A stretch of DNA of 64,000 bases, from positions 1-64,000 of the forward strand of contig NZ_SCUT01000051.1 in the NCBI RefSeq assembly GCF_004297265.1. The letters are read 5' to 3'. Positions within the stretch are counted from its first letter, which is position 1. Each line of letters opens with the position of its first letter. This DNA comes from Reyranella sp. Lineage in GTDB: Bacteria; Pseudomonadota; Alphaproteobacteria; Reyranellales; Reyranellaceae. This document shows, in pieces, positions 15,387 to 23,636 of the stretch. The notes beneath the pieces were generated by a model. The model searched no databases. It was not told the DNA's origin and saw nothing but the letters and a program-made list of their open reading frames with translations. A program made the translations under genes and the position numbers.

Positions 15387-16619
15387 ATGGACCCCTATAT
15401 CGTGATGCTCGCCGGCTTCGGCGCCATCGTGCTCCTGACGGCGTGGCTTCCCATGCTGCTGAAGGAGCTGCCGCTTTCGCTGCCGATTTTCTGCGTCGCC
15501 GCTGGCGCCCTGCTGGCCGGGGCCTTCGATTATGCCCAGGCTCCCGCGCCACAGGCCAATCTCAAGCTGACGGAGCGGCTGACCGAAGCCGTGGTCATCG
15601 TGGCGCTGATGGGCGCCGGGCTGAAGCTGGACCGGCCGCTTGCCTGGGCGACCGCCGGCCTCACCTGGCGGCTGCTGGGCCTCGCCATGCCCTTGACCAT
15701 CCTCGCCATCGCCCTGCTGGCCCACGGACTCCTGGGCGTCGGGCTGGCGGCGGCGCTGCTGATTGGCGCGGCGCTCTCTCCCACCGATCCCGTGCTCGCC
15801 AGCGATGTCCAGGTCGGCCCGCCGGGGCAAGGCGGTGAAGACGAGGTTCGCTTCACCCTGACCGCCGAGGCCGGCCTGAACGACGGGCTTGCCTTCCCCT
15901 TTGTCCATCTCGCGATCCTCCTCGCGGTGGCGAGCACGACTGGCGAGGGATGGTGGCTGAATTGGCTGACGATGGACCTCGGCTGGCGGCTGGCGGCGGG
16001 GATCGCCGTCGGGGTCGCCGTCGGCCGCGGCCTTGGCTGGCTGACGTTCCGCCTGCCCAATCGCTCCAAGCTTTCGAGGACAGGCGACGGGTTCGTCGCA
16101 TTGGGAATCACCGCGATCGCCTACAGCCTCGCCGAGATGGCGCACGGCTACGGGTTCCTGGCGGTCTTCGTCTCCGCGGTCGCTTTCCGGAGCTTCGAGC
16201 GACGGCATCGCTACCATGAGACGCTGCACGATTTCGCCGAACAGATCGAACGTCTGCTCATGATGATGCTTCTCGTGCTGTTTGGCGGCGCGCTGGCGGA
16301 GGGCGGCCTGCTAAGGGACACGAGCTGGGCCGTTATCGGCTTCGCGGTACTCACGCTTCTGGTCGTCCGGCCGCTCGTTGCGTGGATCAGCCTGATCGGC
16401 CGCAAGGAGCCCACACCCGAGAGGGCGATCATCGCCTTCTTCGGCATTCGCGGCATCGGTTCGGTCTATTATATCGCCTTCGCCCTCGGCCGCGCGCCCT
16501 TCGAAGAGCCAGACCTCCTCTGGAACGCGGTCTCCCTCGTGATCGTCATCTCGATCGCGCTTCATGGAACGACCGTGACCCCGATCATGCGATTCATCGA
16601 CAAGCGCCGGGGACGGTGA
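15387..16619 (+). CDS. NhaP-type Na+(K+)/H+ antiporter
   Basis: A 410-residue cation:proton antiporter of the CPA1/NhaP group with about twelve hydrophobic segments. The conserved ALSPTDPVLASDVQ motif (about residues 128-141) is the family ion-binding stretch. AEAGLNDGLAFPFV provides the second acidic membrane site. ATG 15387 begins with the first helix (MDPYIVMLAGFGAIVLL), whereas a longer in-frame start adds a polar leader. It is expected to export Na+ or K+ in exchange for protons. It is divergent from the RND operon. Confidence 0.9.
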   Translation: MDPYIVMLAGFGAIVLLTAWLPMLLKELPLSLPIFCVAAGALLAGAFDYAQAPAPQANLKLTERLTEAVVIVALMGAGLKLDRPLAWATAGLTWRLLGLAMPLTILAIALLAHGLLGVGLAAALLIGAALSPTDPVLASDVQVGPPGQGGEDEVRFTLTAEAGLNDGLAFPFVHLAILLAVASTTGEGWWLNWLTMDLGWRLAAGIAVGVAVGRGLGWLTFRLPNRSKLSRTGDGFVALGITAIAYSLAEMAHGYGFLAVFVSAVAFRSFERRHRYHETLHDFAEQIERLLMMMLLVLFGGALAEGGLLRDTSWAVIGFAVLTLLVVRPLVAWISLIGRKEPTPERAIIAFFGIRGIGSVYYIAFALGRAPFEEPDLLWNAVSLVIVISIALHGTTVTPIMRFIDKRRGR

Positions 16620-16691
16620 CTCCCCGGCCTTCAACGCGACGGAACGCGACCGACGGCGCGGCGTTACAGGCTCGACCGTGGAGAGAATGAC

Positions 16692-17204
16692 ATGAATTAC
16701 AGGATTTTGGCGGTTTGCGCCGCGTCCCTCTCGCTGTCTGCGGTTACGCCGGTCCTTGCCCAGGGCTCGTTTGGCGCGCTCTCCATCGAAAGCTGCCCGG
16801 ATTACGTGGCAAAGACGACAAGCCAGGTGCAGATGGCGACCGGCTGCAGCTTTGCGGGTGGGCGCTGGAGCATGGACCCGGCCGAACACATGGCGTGGTG
16901 CAAAGGCGCGTCGCCACGCGAGCGTGGACGTGAGGACGACGAACGTCGCAAGGCCCTGACCACGTGCCGGGGGGATTTCGGGGCGGTTCCGATCAAGAAC
17001 TGCAAGGAGTACGCGGCCAGGTCGCGATCGCAGGTCGAGCTTGCCCAGTCGCTGGAGCCGGATTGCGTCTTCGAAGGGATGCGGTGGAGTTCGAATCTGG
17101 TTCAGCACGTGCACTGGTGCAATCGGACGCCCGCAAACCGGCACGAACTGGAAGACGCCGCGCGCCGGAGGGAACTGGCGGCGTGCAAGCCGAAGCCCAG
17201 GTAG
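16692..17204 (+). CDS. Secreted protein with two tandem cysteine repeats
   Basis: A 170-residue protein with a signal peptide cut after PVLAQ. The mature part is two copies of a domain of about 65 residues. Each runs C-x2-Y, an SQV stretch, C-x-F-x-G-x-RW, a WC pair and a final Cys after an Arg/Glu-rich helix. Copy one begins at SCPDYV and copy two at NCKEYA. Four Cys per copy suggest two disulfides in the periplasm. AGAGAATG-type spacing before the ATG is acceptable. No known family was recognised; a lysozyme-inhibitor-like or metal-binding role would be speculation. Confidence 0.75.
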   Translation: MNYRILAVCAASLSLSAVTPVLAQGSFGALSIESCPDYVAKTTSQVQMATGCSFAGGRWSMDPAEHMAWCKGASPRERGREDDERRKALTTCRGDFGAVPIKNCKEYAARSRSQVELAQSLEPDCVFEGMRWSSNLVQHVHWCNRTPANRHELEDAARRRELAACKPKPR

Positions 17205-17276
17205 CGGCCCCGGCGGCACGGGCTCATCGTCCGCTTTGCATCGGACTGCGCGAACCATTACGTGTTCGTCGGCCAC

Positions 17277-18221
17277 ATGACAGAGATTGCCGCCCCGACT
17301 TTCGACGACCTGCCAACAACGCTGCCGCTGGGGTCCACCTTCTTCGAACCGGCGATCGAGCAGGTCCGGAAGTTCGCCTATGCCGTCGAAGACGAGACAG
17401 GCTGGCTGGTGGGTGATCCCGCCGACGCGCTCGTGCATCCGCTGTTCCTGTCGACCTACATGTGGTTTCCCTCGGGGTTCTACCTGCGCGCGCCCGGGGA
17501 GATCGGACATTTCGGCCTGTTCCGGCAACACCATGGCCATCTGGTCGGCACGCCGTTCCTGCACGGCAAGTCGTCGGCGCGCTTCCTGCGCCCGTTCCGC
17601 CTCGGCCGCCCGATCCGGGCCGACGTGGCGGTGACAGATAAATATCGCCGGCGCGGGCGCGACTACATCGTCATGCGCGCGTCGTTCTTCGACGCCGACG
17701 GCGCAGCGCTCGCCGTCTACGACCATGGCTGCGCGATCCGCAGCGACGAGATGCAGCGCCCGGCGACTCCCTCTGCCGCACCTGATGCGGCATCCCCAAG
17801 CGAGCTTCCGCCCCGCCGCATCGAGATGTCGCTGGAGAAGTCGCGCCTGTTCAGCCTGCCGGCCGAGAATTACCACACCCATGACCGGCTGGCGCAGGCG
17901 ATCGGCGCCCGCGTCGCGATTCCGGCGGCGATGATGTCCTTCGCCTACCTGTCGCGCTTCGCGGAGGACGTCTTCGGCGCAGACTGGATCTCGCGCGGCC
18001 GTCTCGACGCGACCTTCACCCGCATGCTCCAGCGCGACGACGTGCTGAGCGTCGAAGGCCGCCGGGTGGAGGGCGTCGCCGATGCTCTGACTCTCAGCAT
18101 ACATAATGTGCGCCGAGAGCCTGTTGCCGTGGCGGCGGCGCGATTGTCCAGCCCGATCGACCATCCGGCGGGCGGAACTCTTCAACGCGCACCGATTGCA
18201 GCGCCCTCTCGCTGTCGATAG
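17277..18221 (+). CDS. MaoC-like double-hotdog dehydratase/hydratase
   Basis: A 314-residue protein with two hotdog-fold halves. The N-terminal half (about 20-160) contains GTPFLHGKSSARFLRPFRLG and DKYRRRGRDYIVMRA, as in MaoC N-terminal dehydratases. The C-terminal half (about 195-295) has YHTHDRLAQAIG and the MSFAYLSRF helix, with the His/Asp pair expected for hydration of enoyl thioesters. The likely reaction is reversible hydration of an unsaturated acyl-CoA; the acyl group is unknown. The start is ATG 17277; a GTG at 17262 is possible. An MFS gene follows on the same strand after 74 bp. Confidence 0.75.
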   Translation: MTEIAAPTFDDLPTTLPLGSTFFEPAIEQVRKFAYAVEDETGWLVGDPADALVHPLFLSTYMWFPSGFYLRAPGEIGHFGLFRQHHGHLVGTPFLHGKSSARFLRPFRLGRPIRADVAVTDKYRRRGRDYIVMRASFFDADGAALAVYDHGCAIRSDEMQRPATPSAAPDAASPSELPPRRIEMSLEKSRLFSLPAENYHTHDRLAQAIGARVAIPAAMMSFAYLSRFAEDVFGADWISRGRLDATFTRMLQRDDVLSVEGRRVEGVADALTLSIHNVRREPVAVAAARLSSPIDHPAGGTLQRAPIAAPSRCR

Positions 18222-18295
18222 CACTTACATCAACGAACTAACGCGCCGCCGGCTTTGCCGGTCGAGAAAGCGGAAATGGACAGAGGAAGCGCTTC

Positions 18296-19582
18296 GTGAC
18301 TTCGCCCGGCATGAGCAGGAGCATCCGGCGGCAGGCCGTCATCATCGTGGCGACGCTGGCGACCGCCTATGTCGCCAGCCATTTCTTCCGTGCCGCCAAC
18401 GTCACGATCGGGCTCGACCTCATGCGCGACCTCGGCATCGGGGCGGAGGCGCTGGGCGCGCTGACGGGCGCGTTCTTCTTCGGCTTCTCGGCCATGCAGA
18501 TTCCCTGTGGGTTCCTGTTCGATCGCTACGGGCCGCGGCGCACCGTGACCGGCATGCTGGTCGTCGCCGTGATCGGCGCCGCCCTGTTCACGCTCGCGGC
18601 GGGGTGGCCGCAGCTGCTGGCGGGCCGGGCGCTGATGGGTGCCGGCTTCGGCGTCATGCTGATCGGGAGCATGGTGGTGATCTCACGCTGGTTCCCGCCC
18701 GACCGGTTCGCGACGCTCGCGGGAATCGTCCTGTCCGTGGGCCTGCTCGGCAACCTGCTCGCCACCACGCCGCTCGCCTGGGGAACCGAGCTGCTCGGCT
18801 GGCGTGGCGTGTTCGCGATCATGGTGGCCTTCACCGCCCTGGCGGCCCTGGGTGTCTGGGTGATCGTGCGCGACGCGCCGCCCGGCCACCCCTTCCTCGA
18901 GCGCAAGCCCGAGACCGCAGCCGAGATGATGCAGGGGTTGGGCGAGGTCCTGAAGAACCCGCAGCTCAAGTTCATCATCGCGCTCAATTTCTGCAACTAC
19001 GCCTGCACCTTCACCGTACAGGGCCTGTGGGGCGGTCCGTTCCTGCGCGAGGTCCACGGGCTGACGCCCGTCGAGTCCGGCAACGTGCTGCTGGCTGCGG
19101 TGGTCGCCTACCAGATCGGCATGCTGACCATCAGCCCGCTCGACCGCGTGTTCGACACGCGCAAGCGCATCGCCATGGCCGGCACCCTGTCGGTCGCCGT
19201 CATCCTGGCCGTGCTCGCTCTGTGGGCCCGGGCGCCGCTGTGGGCCGCCGTCGCGGCGATCGTCGGGATCGGGTTCCTCAGCCCCTGCAGCACCATGGTC
19301 ATGACGCACGGCCGCGGTATCTTCCCCGACCGGCTGATCGGCCGCGGCATCGCCACCATGAACACCAGCGTGATGCTGGGCGTCGCCTGCATGCAGACCC
19401 TGTCGGGCATCATCATCGGCGCCTTCCCTCCGCTGCCCGACGGCGCCCGCTCCGAGGAAGCCTATCGCACGCTGTTCGGCTTCATGGTCGCCGTGCTGCT
19501 GGTGGCGATGGCCACTTACAGCCGGTCGAAGGACATCCGCCCCAGCGACGAGCTGCGCGCCCGACAGGCGGCGCTGAAATAG
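18296..19582 (+). CDS. MFS transporter
   Basis: A 428-residue major facilitator with twelve predicted helices. The signature DRYGPRRTVTG lies between helices 2 and 3 (about residues 75-85), and a related FDTRKRIAMAG loop lies in the second half. It probably carries an organic anion or a metabolite by proton coupling; the substrate is not deducible. The GTG at 18296 has GAGGAA about nine bases upstream; ATG 18311 is an alternative. It may work with the MaoC gene before it and the convergent Rieske/SDR pair after it. Confidence 0.85.
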   Translation: MTSPGMSRSIRRQAVIIVATLATAYVASHFFRAANVTIGLDLMRDLGIGAEALGALTGAFFFGFSAMQIPCGFLFDRYGPRRTVTGMLVVAVIGAALFTLAAGWPQLLAGRALMGAGFGVMLIGSMVVISRWFPPDRFATLAGIVLSVGLLGNLLATTPLAWGTELLGWRGVFAIMVAFTALAALGVWVIVRDAPPGHPFLERKPETAAEMMQGLGEVLKNPQLKFIIALNFCNYACTFTVQGLWGGPFLREVHGLTPVESGNVLLAAVVAYQIGMLTISPLDRVFDTRKRIAMAGTLSVAVILAVLALWARAPLWAAVAAIVGIGFLSPCSTMVMTHGRGIFPDRLIGRGIATMNTSVMLGVACMQTLSGIIIGAFPPLPDGARSEEAYRTLFGFMVAVLLVAMATYSRSKDIRPSDELRARQAALK

Positions 19583-19595
19583 GTGATGTCGCAAG

Positions 19596-19669
19596 GGAGC
19601 GCGCAACTCCAGTTGCGCTCATGCCCTGCCGATCAACATAGTTTGAGCGCAACTGGAGTTGCGCGCTCC
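19596..19669. repeat. 26-bp perfect inverted repeat with nested palindromes
   Basis: Arms at 19596-19621 and 19644-19669 are exact reverse complements, separated by 22 bp. Each arm is itself almost a palindrome: GCGCAACT, two bases, AGTTGCGC. The element can therefore form one long stem or two adjacent hairpins, like BIME/REP-type repeats. It lies between the convergent MFS and SDR genes, where it could also stop transcription from both sides. No transposase is present. Confidence 0.75.
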
Positions 19670-19691
19670 AAAGAGCTGCGCGGTGCTCGCT

Positions 19692-20495
19692 CTACGCCAG
19701 GCCCAGCCCCATGCCGCCGTCGACGCGCAGGATCTCGCCGGTGATGAACTGGGCCTCGTCGGAGGCCAGGAACAGCGCGGCATAGGCGGTGTCGTGGCCG
19801 GTGCCCATCTTGCCCCGCAGCGGCACCATGGCATTGCGCTCGGCGCGGACCTCTTCCGTCGGGCGCCCGGTCGCCTGGGCGATGCCGGTGATGGCCATCG
19901 GCGTGTCCATGAAGCCCATCATGATGGCGTTGGCGCGGACGCCGTAGCGCGCGTTGGATTGCGCCACATGGGTCGTCAGGCGATTCACCGCCGCCTTCGA
20001 TACTTCATAGGCCATCTGCGTCGCGCCGCTGGTGGCGGCGAGCGAGGAGATGTTGACGATCGAGCCGGACTTCTGCGCCCGCATCACCGGGATGGCCGCC
20101 TTGATCGTGTGCCACATGCCCTTGAGATTGACGTCCATGATGCGGTCCAGCACCCGCTCCTCGATCCGGTGGGCGGGCGCATCGCCTCCGCCGCCGATGC
20201 CGACATTGTTGATCAGGATGTCGACGCGGCCGTAGCGCGTCATCGCCAGCTTGATGATGCGATCGCAATCGTCGGCGACCGTGATATCGGCCTCCATCGA
20301 CGAAACCACTGCCCCGGTGGACGAGATTTCCTTCGCCGTCTTCTCCGCGCGTTCACCGCTGCGGTCGACGCACAGCACCGTCGCACCCTCGCGCGCGAGC
20401 AGCTGGGCGATGGCCACGCCATTGCCGATCGTCTCGCCCGGGGTCTGGCCGGCGCCGACGACGATGGCGATCTTTCCCTCAACGCGCTTTGTCAT
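19692..20495 (-). CDS. Short-chain dehydrogenase/reductase
   Basis: A 267-residue classical SDR. The nucleotide loop near the start (VVGAGQTPGETIGNG) replaces the usual TGxxxGxG spacing. NNVGIGG follows the central strand. The catalytic Ser is in NISSLAATSG and the YxxxK pair in YEVSK (about residues 163-167). It should oxidise an alcohol or reduce a ketone with NAD(P)H. Its ATG overlaps the Rieske oxygenase stop by 4 bp, so it may dehydrogenate the oxygenase product or a downstream alcohol. Confidence 0.9.
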   Translation of the reverse strand: MTKRVEGKIAIVVGAGQTPGETIGNGVAIAQLLAREGATVLCVDRSGERAEKTAKEISSTGAVVSSMEADITVADDCDRIIKLAMTRYGRVDILINNVGIGGGGDAPAHRIEERVLDRIMDVNLKGMWHTIKAAIPVMRAQKSGSIVNISSLAATSGATQMAYEVSKAAVNRLTTHVAQSNARYGVRANAIMMGFMDTPMAITGIAQATGRPTEEVRAERNAMVPLRGKMGTGHDTAYAALFLASDEAQFITGEILRVDGGMGLGLA

Positions 20496-21634
20496 GACTT
20501 CTTCCTCTGCGACAGCATCTCGACATGTTCCGTCAGGTGCCGGTGAAAGTGCCCGATCGCCTGCTCGTAGTGGCCGAAGGTGAAGTGGGTGTTGGCGCCC
20601 GACGCCAGCCCCGCCTGGATCTCGCGGGCAGCGTGACGGTCTTCGAGGATGCCGCTCTCCTGCACGAAGTTGGCGTCCTTACGTGCCTGTTCGATGTCGA
20701 GCGGTTTGCCGTTCTTGAGGCGCGGAGCCAGCTGGTAGACGACCCAGTGTGTCTCCGACGGCGAGACCGGCTCGAGGATGATCAGGATCGCGTGGCTCGA
20801 CAGCACGCTGACATGGGTGTTGGGGAAGAGCTGGTGCACGTCGGTGATGCGCCCTTGCGTGCTCCACTCCTCGCGCGGCAGCGTGCGCAGCTTCTCGATG
20901 CGGCGGAACGGGAAGACGATGCGCGAATTGCGGCCGTGCAGCTCGACCACGTTCAGATTGTCGTAGCCGTAGGGATAGAAGGACTGATTGTGCAGCGCCT
21001 TGATGTGGTAGCCCTCCATCGAGGTCTCGCCCAGCACCTTCCAGTTCGCCCTGTCGTCGAACTCGATCTTGTTGAACAGCACGTAATCGTCGGTCAGCAC
21101 CTCGGGCAGGTCGCCGAGCGGACCGTCCGACAATGGCTCGTCCTGCGTCACGAAGACGATGCCGTTCCGCTCCTGCACCGCGGCCACCGGCACGAGCCCG
21201 TGCGCACCCTTGTCGAGGCCGGGGAAGCCGTCCTCGCCCGGAATATGCCGCAGCGACCCGTCGAGACCATAGGTCCAGGCGTGATAGGGGCACGCGAAGG
21301 CGCGCTTGCAGCCTTCGCCCTCTTCCAGCTTCATGCCGCGATGGCGGCAGGCGTTGCGGAAGCCGCGCACCACGCCGTCGGTGCCGCGCACCACCAACAG
21401 CGGCGTGCCGACCGTCGTGCGCGCGATGTAGGAGCCGGGCTCGGGCAGCGCCGCCGACGGGCAGAAGGCCATCGGCACGCGGCGCAGCACCTCGATCTCA
21501 GCTGCGAACCGGTCGGCCGAATGATAGTTCTCGACCGGCTCTCGCCACACCACCGTGCCCTTGTCCGTGGTCTTTCCGTCGATATGCGAGAGAATGCGAT
21601 CGATCAGATCGGTTTCGTTCAGCAGTGCGGCCAT
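20492..21634 (-). CDS. Rieske [2Fe-2S] aromatic-ring oxygenase, alpha-type subunit
   Basis: A 380-residue non-heme iron oxygenase. The Rieske ligands are in CRHRGMKLEEGEG and CPYHAW (CxH...CxxH, about residues 93-115). The mononuclear iron motif MEGYHIKALH follows near residue 200. ATG 21634 begins MAALLNE. Upstream in-frame codons lack support. It would hydroxylate or demethylate an aromatic or alicyclic substrate using electrons from a reductase encoded elsewhere. It is coupled by a 4-bp overlap to the SDR gene. Confidence 0.88.
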   Translation of the reverse strand: MAALLNETDLIDRILSHIDGKTTDKGTVVWREPVENYHSADRFAAEIEVLRRVPMAFCPSAALPEPGSYIARTTVGTPLLVVRGTDGVVRGFRNACRHRGMKLEEGEGCKRAFACPYHAWTYGLDGSLRHIPGEDGFPGLDKGAHGLVPVAAVQERNGIVFVTQDEPLSDGPLGDLPEVLTDDYVLFNKIEFDDRANWKVLGETSMEGYHIKALHNQSFYPYGYDNLNVVELHGRNSRIVFPFRRIEKLRTLPREEWSTQGRITDVHQLFPNTHVSVLSSHAILIILEPVSPSETHWVVYQLAPRLKNGKPLDIEQARKDANFVQESGILEDRHAAREIQAGLASGANTHFTFGHYEQAIGHFHRHLTEHVEMLSQRKKS

Positions 21635-21773
21635 TCTTCGTCCTCTGCAGGCGGGCGGGGCGATACTATGTCCCGCCACTTCGACGACGCAACAAACCGA
21701 GCCGCTCAGCGAGATCGCAGAAGACGGACGCCGCGGAACGGGCGCCGGACCTTCCGACCTGCTATCAGGCAGG

Positions 21774-22541
21774 ATGGATCGTTCCTACCTGATCATCTGC
21801 GCGTCCGCCCTCGTCGCCATGTTCGGTGGCGGACTGATCGGGCTCTACGTCGCGCGCGCCCTGCCCCAGCATCACCTCACCAAGGAATCCGGCGCGGTGG
21901 TCAAGCTGGCGGCCGCCATCGTGGCGTCGCTGACCTCGCTGGTGCTGGCCCTCATGCTGTCGGCGGCCAACGGTGCCTACTCGATCAACGCCGGCATCGT
22001 GACCAAGCTCGGTGCCGACATCGTCCAGCTCGACCATTTGCTGCGCTCCTACGGACCGGAGGCGACGGGTGCGCGTGCCAGCCTGCTTGCCTATGCCGGG
22101 CACAAGAAAGAGGAGCTGTTTCCCACCATACCGCCGCCGCGTCTGGATGCGCGGATCAGCGCCGATCTTCTCGACAAGCTGCTCGACTCCATCCTCTCGC
22201 TCGGGCTTTCCGACCGACGGCACACGGCGCTGGCCGCCCAGGCGCTCAACCTCACCAACCAGATCTACGCCGAGCGCTGGCTGCTGTGGGAGAATCCCGG
22301 CACGACGGTACCCACCCCCTTCCTCTTCGTCCTCATCTTCTGGCTGTTCCTGGTGTTCCTCAGCTTTGGCGTATTCGCGCCACAAAACCTGACGGTGGTC
22401 GCCAGCCTGTTCCTCTCCTCACTGGCGGTGACCGGCGCGATCTTCCTGATCCTGCAGCTCGGCGACCCGATGCGTCACAGCTGGCTGCAGATCTCCGGCG
22501 AGCCACTGCAGCGCGCGCTGTCGGAGATCGGCCGTCCGTGA
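21774..22541 (+). CDS. DUF4239-like membrane protein
   Basis: A 255-residue protein with two N-terminal helices (about residues 5-27 and 44-65, including VASLTSLVLALMLSAA), a soluble helical middle (about 75-175) and two C-terminal helices (about 180-202 and 208-228). This layout matches DUF4239/bestrophin-like proteins of unknown function. The segment VKLAAAIVASLTSLVLALML with its following ANGAY is typical. The start ATG lies 139 bp from the divergent Rieske gene. It is convergent with a GFA-family remnant. Confidence 0.7.
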   Translation: MDRSYLIICASALVAMFGGGLIGLYVARALPQHHLTKESGAVVKLAAAIVASLTSLVLALMLSAANGAYSINAGIVTKLGADIVQLDHLLRSYGPEATGARASLLAYAGHKKEELFPTIPPPRLDARISADLLDKLLDSILSLGLSDRRHTALAAQALNLTNQIYAERWLLWENPGTTVPTPFLFVLIFWLFLVFLSFGVFAPQNLTVVASLFLSSLAVTGAIFLILQLGDPMRHSWLQISGEPLQRALSEIGRP

Positions 22542-22550
22542 CGGCCGATC
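22526..22550. terminator. 11-bp-stem hairpin over a stop codon
   Basis: GATCGGCCGTC and GACGGCCGATC are perfect inverted arms with a 3-base loop. The hairpin covers the stop codon of the DUF4239 gene and reaches the stop of the convergent GFA remnant. It has no T-tract but is a strong stem and may end transcription from either side. Confidence 0.45.
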
Positions 22551-22803
22551 ACCAGCGCTCGCGCGTCGGCTTGCCCGGAAGGGTCGAGGCGTCGGCCCAG
22601 GGAAGCTTCCCTTCCACACCGTAATTGTGGATGGGGGTCACACGCGTGGGTTCGTCGAGGCTGCCGGCACAGAGCGCGATGTCGTCGCGGCCGTCATAGG
22701 CCAGAGCGAGCGACGTGCCGCAGCTTGCGCAGTGGCTGCTAAACCAGTTGCCGGCGACGGCAACCGATCGGCCGCGCGCGCATTGGTCGAAGGCAGGGGA
22801 GCC
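22549..22803 (-). pseudogene. Remnant of a GFA/CENP-V family gene
   Basis: Read from 22803 to the stop at 22549, the frame gives GSPAF, then NWFSSHCASCGTSLALAYDG, ALCAGSLDEP and VEGKLPWAD. These are the central and C-terminal signatures of glutathione-dependent formaldehyde-activating (GFA) proteins. The N-terminal CxC and CHCxxC zinc motifs are absent, no start codon or ribosome-binding site lies upstream, and residues between GSPAF and the second Cys pair are missing. An intact GFA gene is present at 37530-37943. Confidence 0.65.
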
Positions 22804-22943
22804 ACACGTTTCGTTGGCGATGGTCGAACGCTTCGTCCCTGGCGTCTCCGGCGGAAAGCCCGCACCCTTCGTTCATCCGGAAATGTGCAAAGGGGGTCGC
22901 GGGCTTTCTTCCGTGCTTCTCCCGGGAACAGGCAGCCAATGCG

Positions 22944-22972
22944 CGACGGTTGCGTTAGGCGCTGAACCGTCG
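22944..22972 (+). promoter_or_regulatory. Hairpin next to the ribosome-binding site
   Basis: CGACGGTT and AACCGTCG form an 8-bp perfect inverted repeat with a 13-base loop. It ends exactly where the AGGAGG of the next gene begins (22973). It could be an operator or an mRNA structure that influences ribosome access. Confidence 0.4.
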
Positions 22973-22982
22973 AGGAGGAACC

Positions 22983-23231
22983 ATGGCAAAATATTCCCGA
23001 AGCGCCAGCAAGGATGTCGAGAGCGCGATGGAGCGCCGCAAGAAGGGCACGCTGAAGAGTGGTCCCGGCGGCAAGGGCGGCACGGTGAAGAGTCGCAAGC
23101 AGGCCATCGCCATCGGCCTGTCCGAGGCGCGCGCGAAGGGCAAGAAGGTGCCGGCGAAAAAGAAGACCGCCGCCAAGAAGAAGACGAGCGCGAAACGGAA
23201 GACCACGGCGAGGCGCAAGAAGAAGGTCTGA
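22983..23231 (+). CDS. Lysine-rich DUF6496 protein
   Basis: An 82-residue, very basic protein. The N-terminal half (about 1-55) carries the DUF6496 pattern: MAKYSRSASKDVESAMERRK, then TLKSGPGGKGGTVKSRKQAI and AIGLSEARAKG. The tail is a run of AKKK/TAKRK-type blocks like the C-terminus of histone H1. DNA or RNA binding is plausible from charge alone. AGGAGG sits four bases before the ATG. Broken GFA and DNA-ligase genes flank it. The function of the family is not known. Confidence 0.8.
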   Translation: MAKYSRSASKDVESAMERRKKGTLKSGPGGKGGTVKSRKQAIAIGLSEARAKGKKVPAKKKTAAKKKTSAKRKTTARRKKKV

Positions 23232-23248
23232 GCGGGCGGGAGACTCAG

Positions 23249-23635
23249 CCACCTGCGCGCATCGCCGATGCGCGTCGTCTTTGGGGAGAGACGCAGCGCT
23301 TCGCTCGGGCCGAGTGTCGCGAAGAAGCGTTCGAGCGCCGCGCGGCGAGCGGACAGGGGTTCCCCTCGCCGGTCCCGCCCCTTCTCGTCCTTCAGCGATC
23401 ATCAGCGACGGTGTCTCTTCGGCGAGGCGCCGAATGCGGCTGCCGGATGCAGGCGCATCTGCAGTGCCTCGAAGGACAGGCTCTTGCCGGACCGGCCCAG
23501 CAGATCGATCTCCTCTCCGTCCCGGCACGCCAGACAGCGGAACCCGTCCCACTTGGGCTCGTATTGCCAGCCTTTGCCGTCGGGCAGGCCGTCGACCTGC
23601 CGGGCTTCCATCGCCACGGGGCCCGTGCGCGCCAC
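23249..23635 (-). pseudogene. Remnant of an ATP-dependent DNA ligase
   Basis: The beginning (residues 1-52) reads like a LigC/LigD-type ligase and keeps the nucleotidyl-lysine motif EPKWDGFR followed by GRSGKSL. It then jumps directly to SFEALQMRLHPAA, a motif that normally lies some 40 residues later. After a frameshift it continues SRIRRLAEETPSL, and after another shift RRAALERFFATLGPSEALRLSP, ending near 23249. At least one deletion and two frameshifts are needed, and the rest of the catalytic and OB domains is missing. This is a clear non-functional relic. Confidence 0.75.
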
Positions 23636-23636
23636 G

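Noticed and set aside
18246..18262. CCGGC-TTT-GCCGG hairpin as a terminator after the MaoC gene
   Set aside because: The stem is only 5 bp and no T-tract follows. MFS lies just downstream on the same strand.
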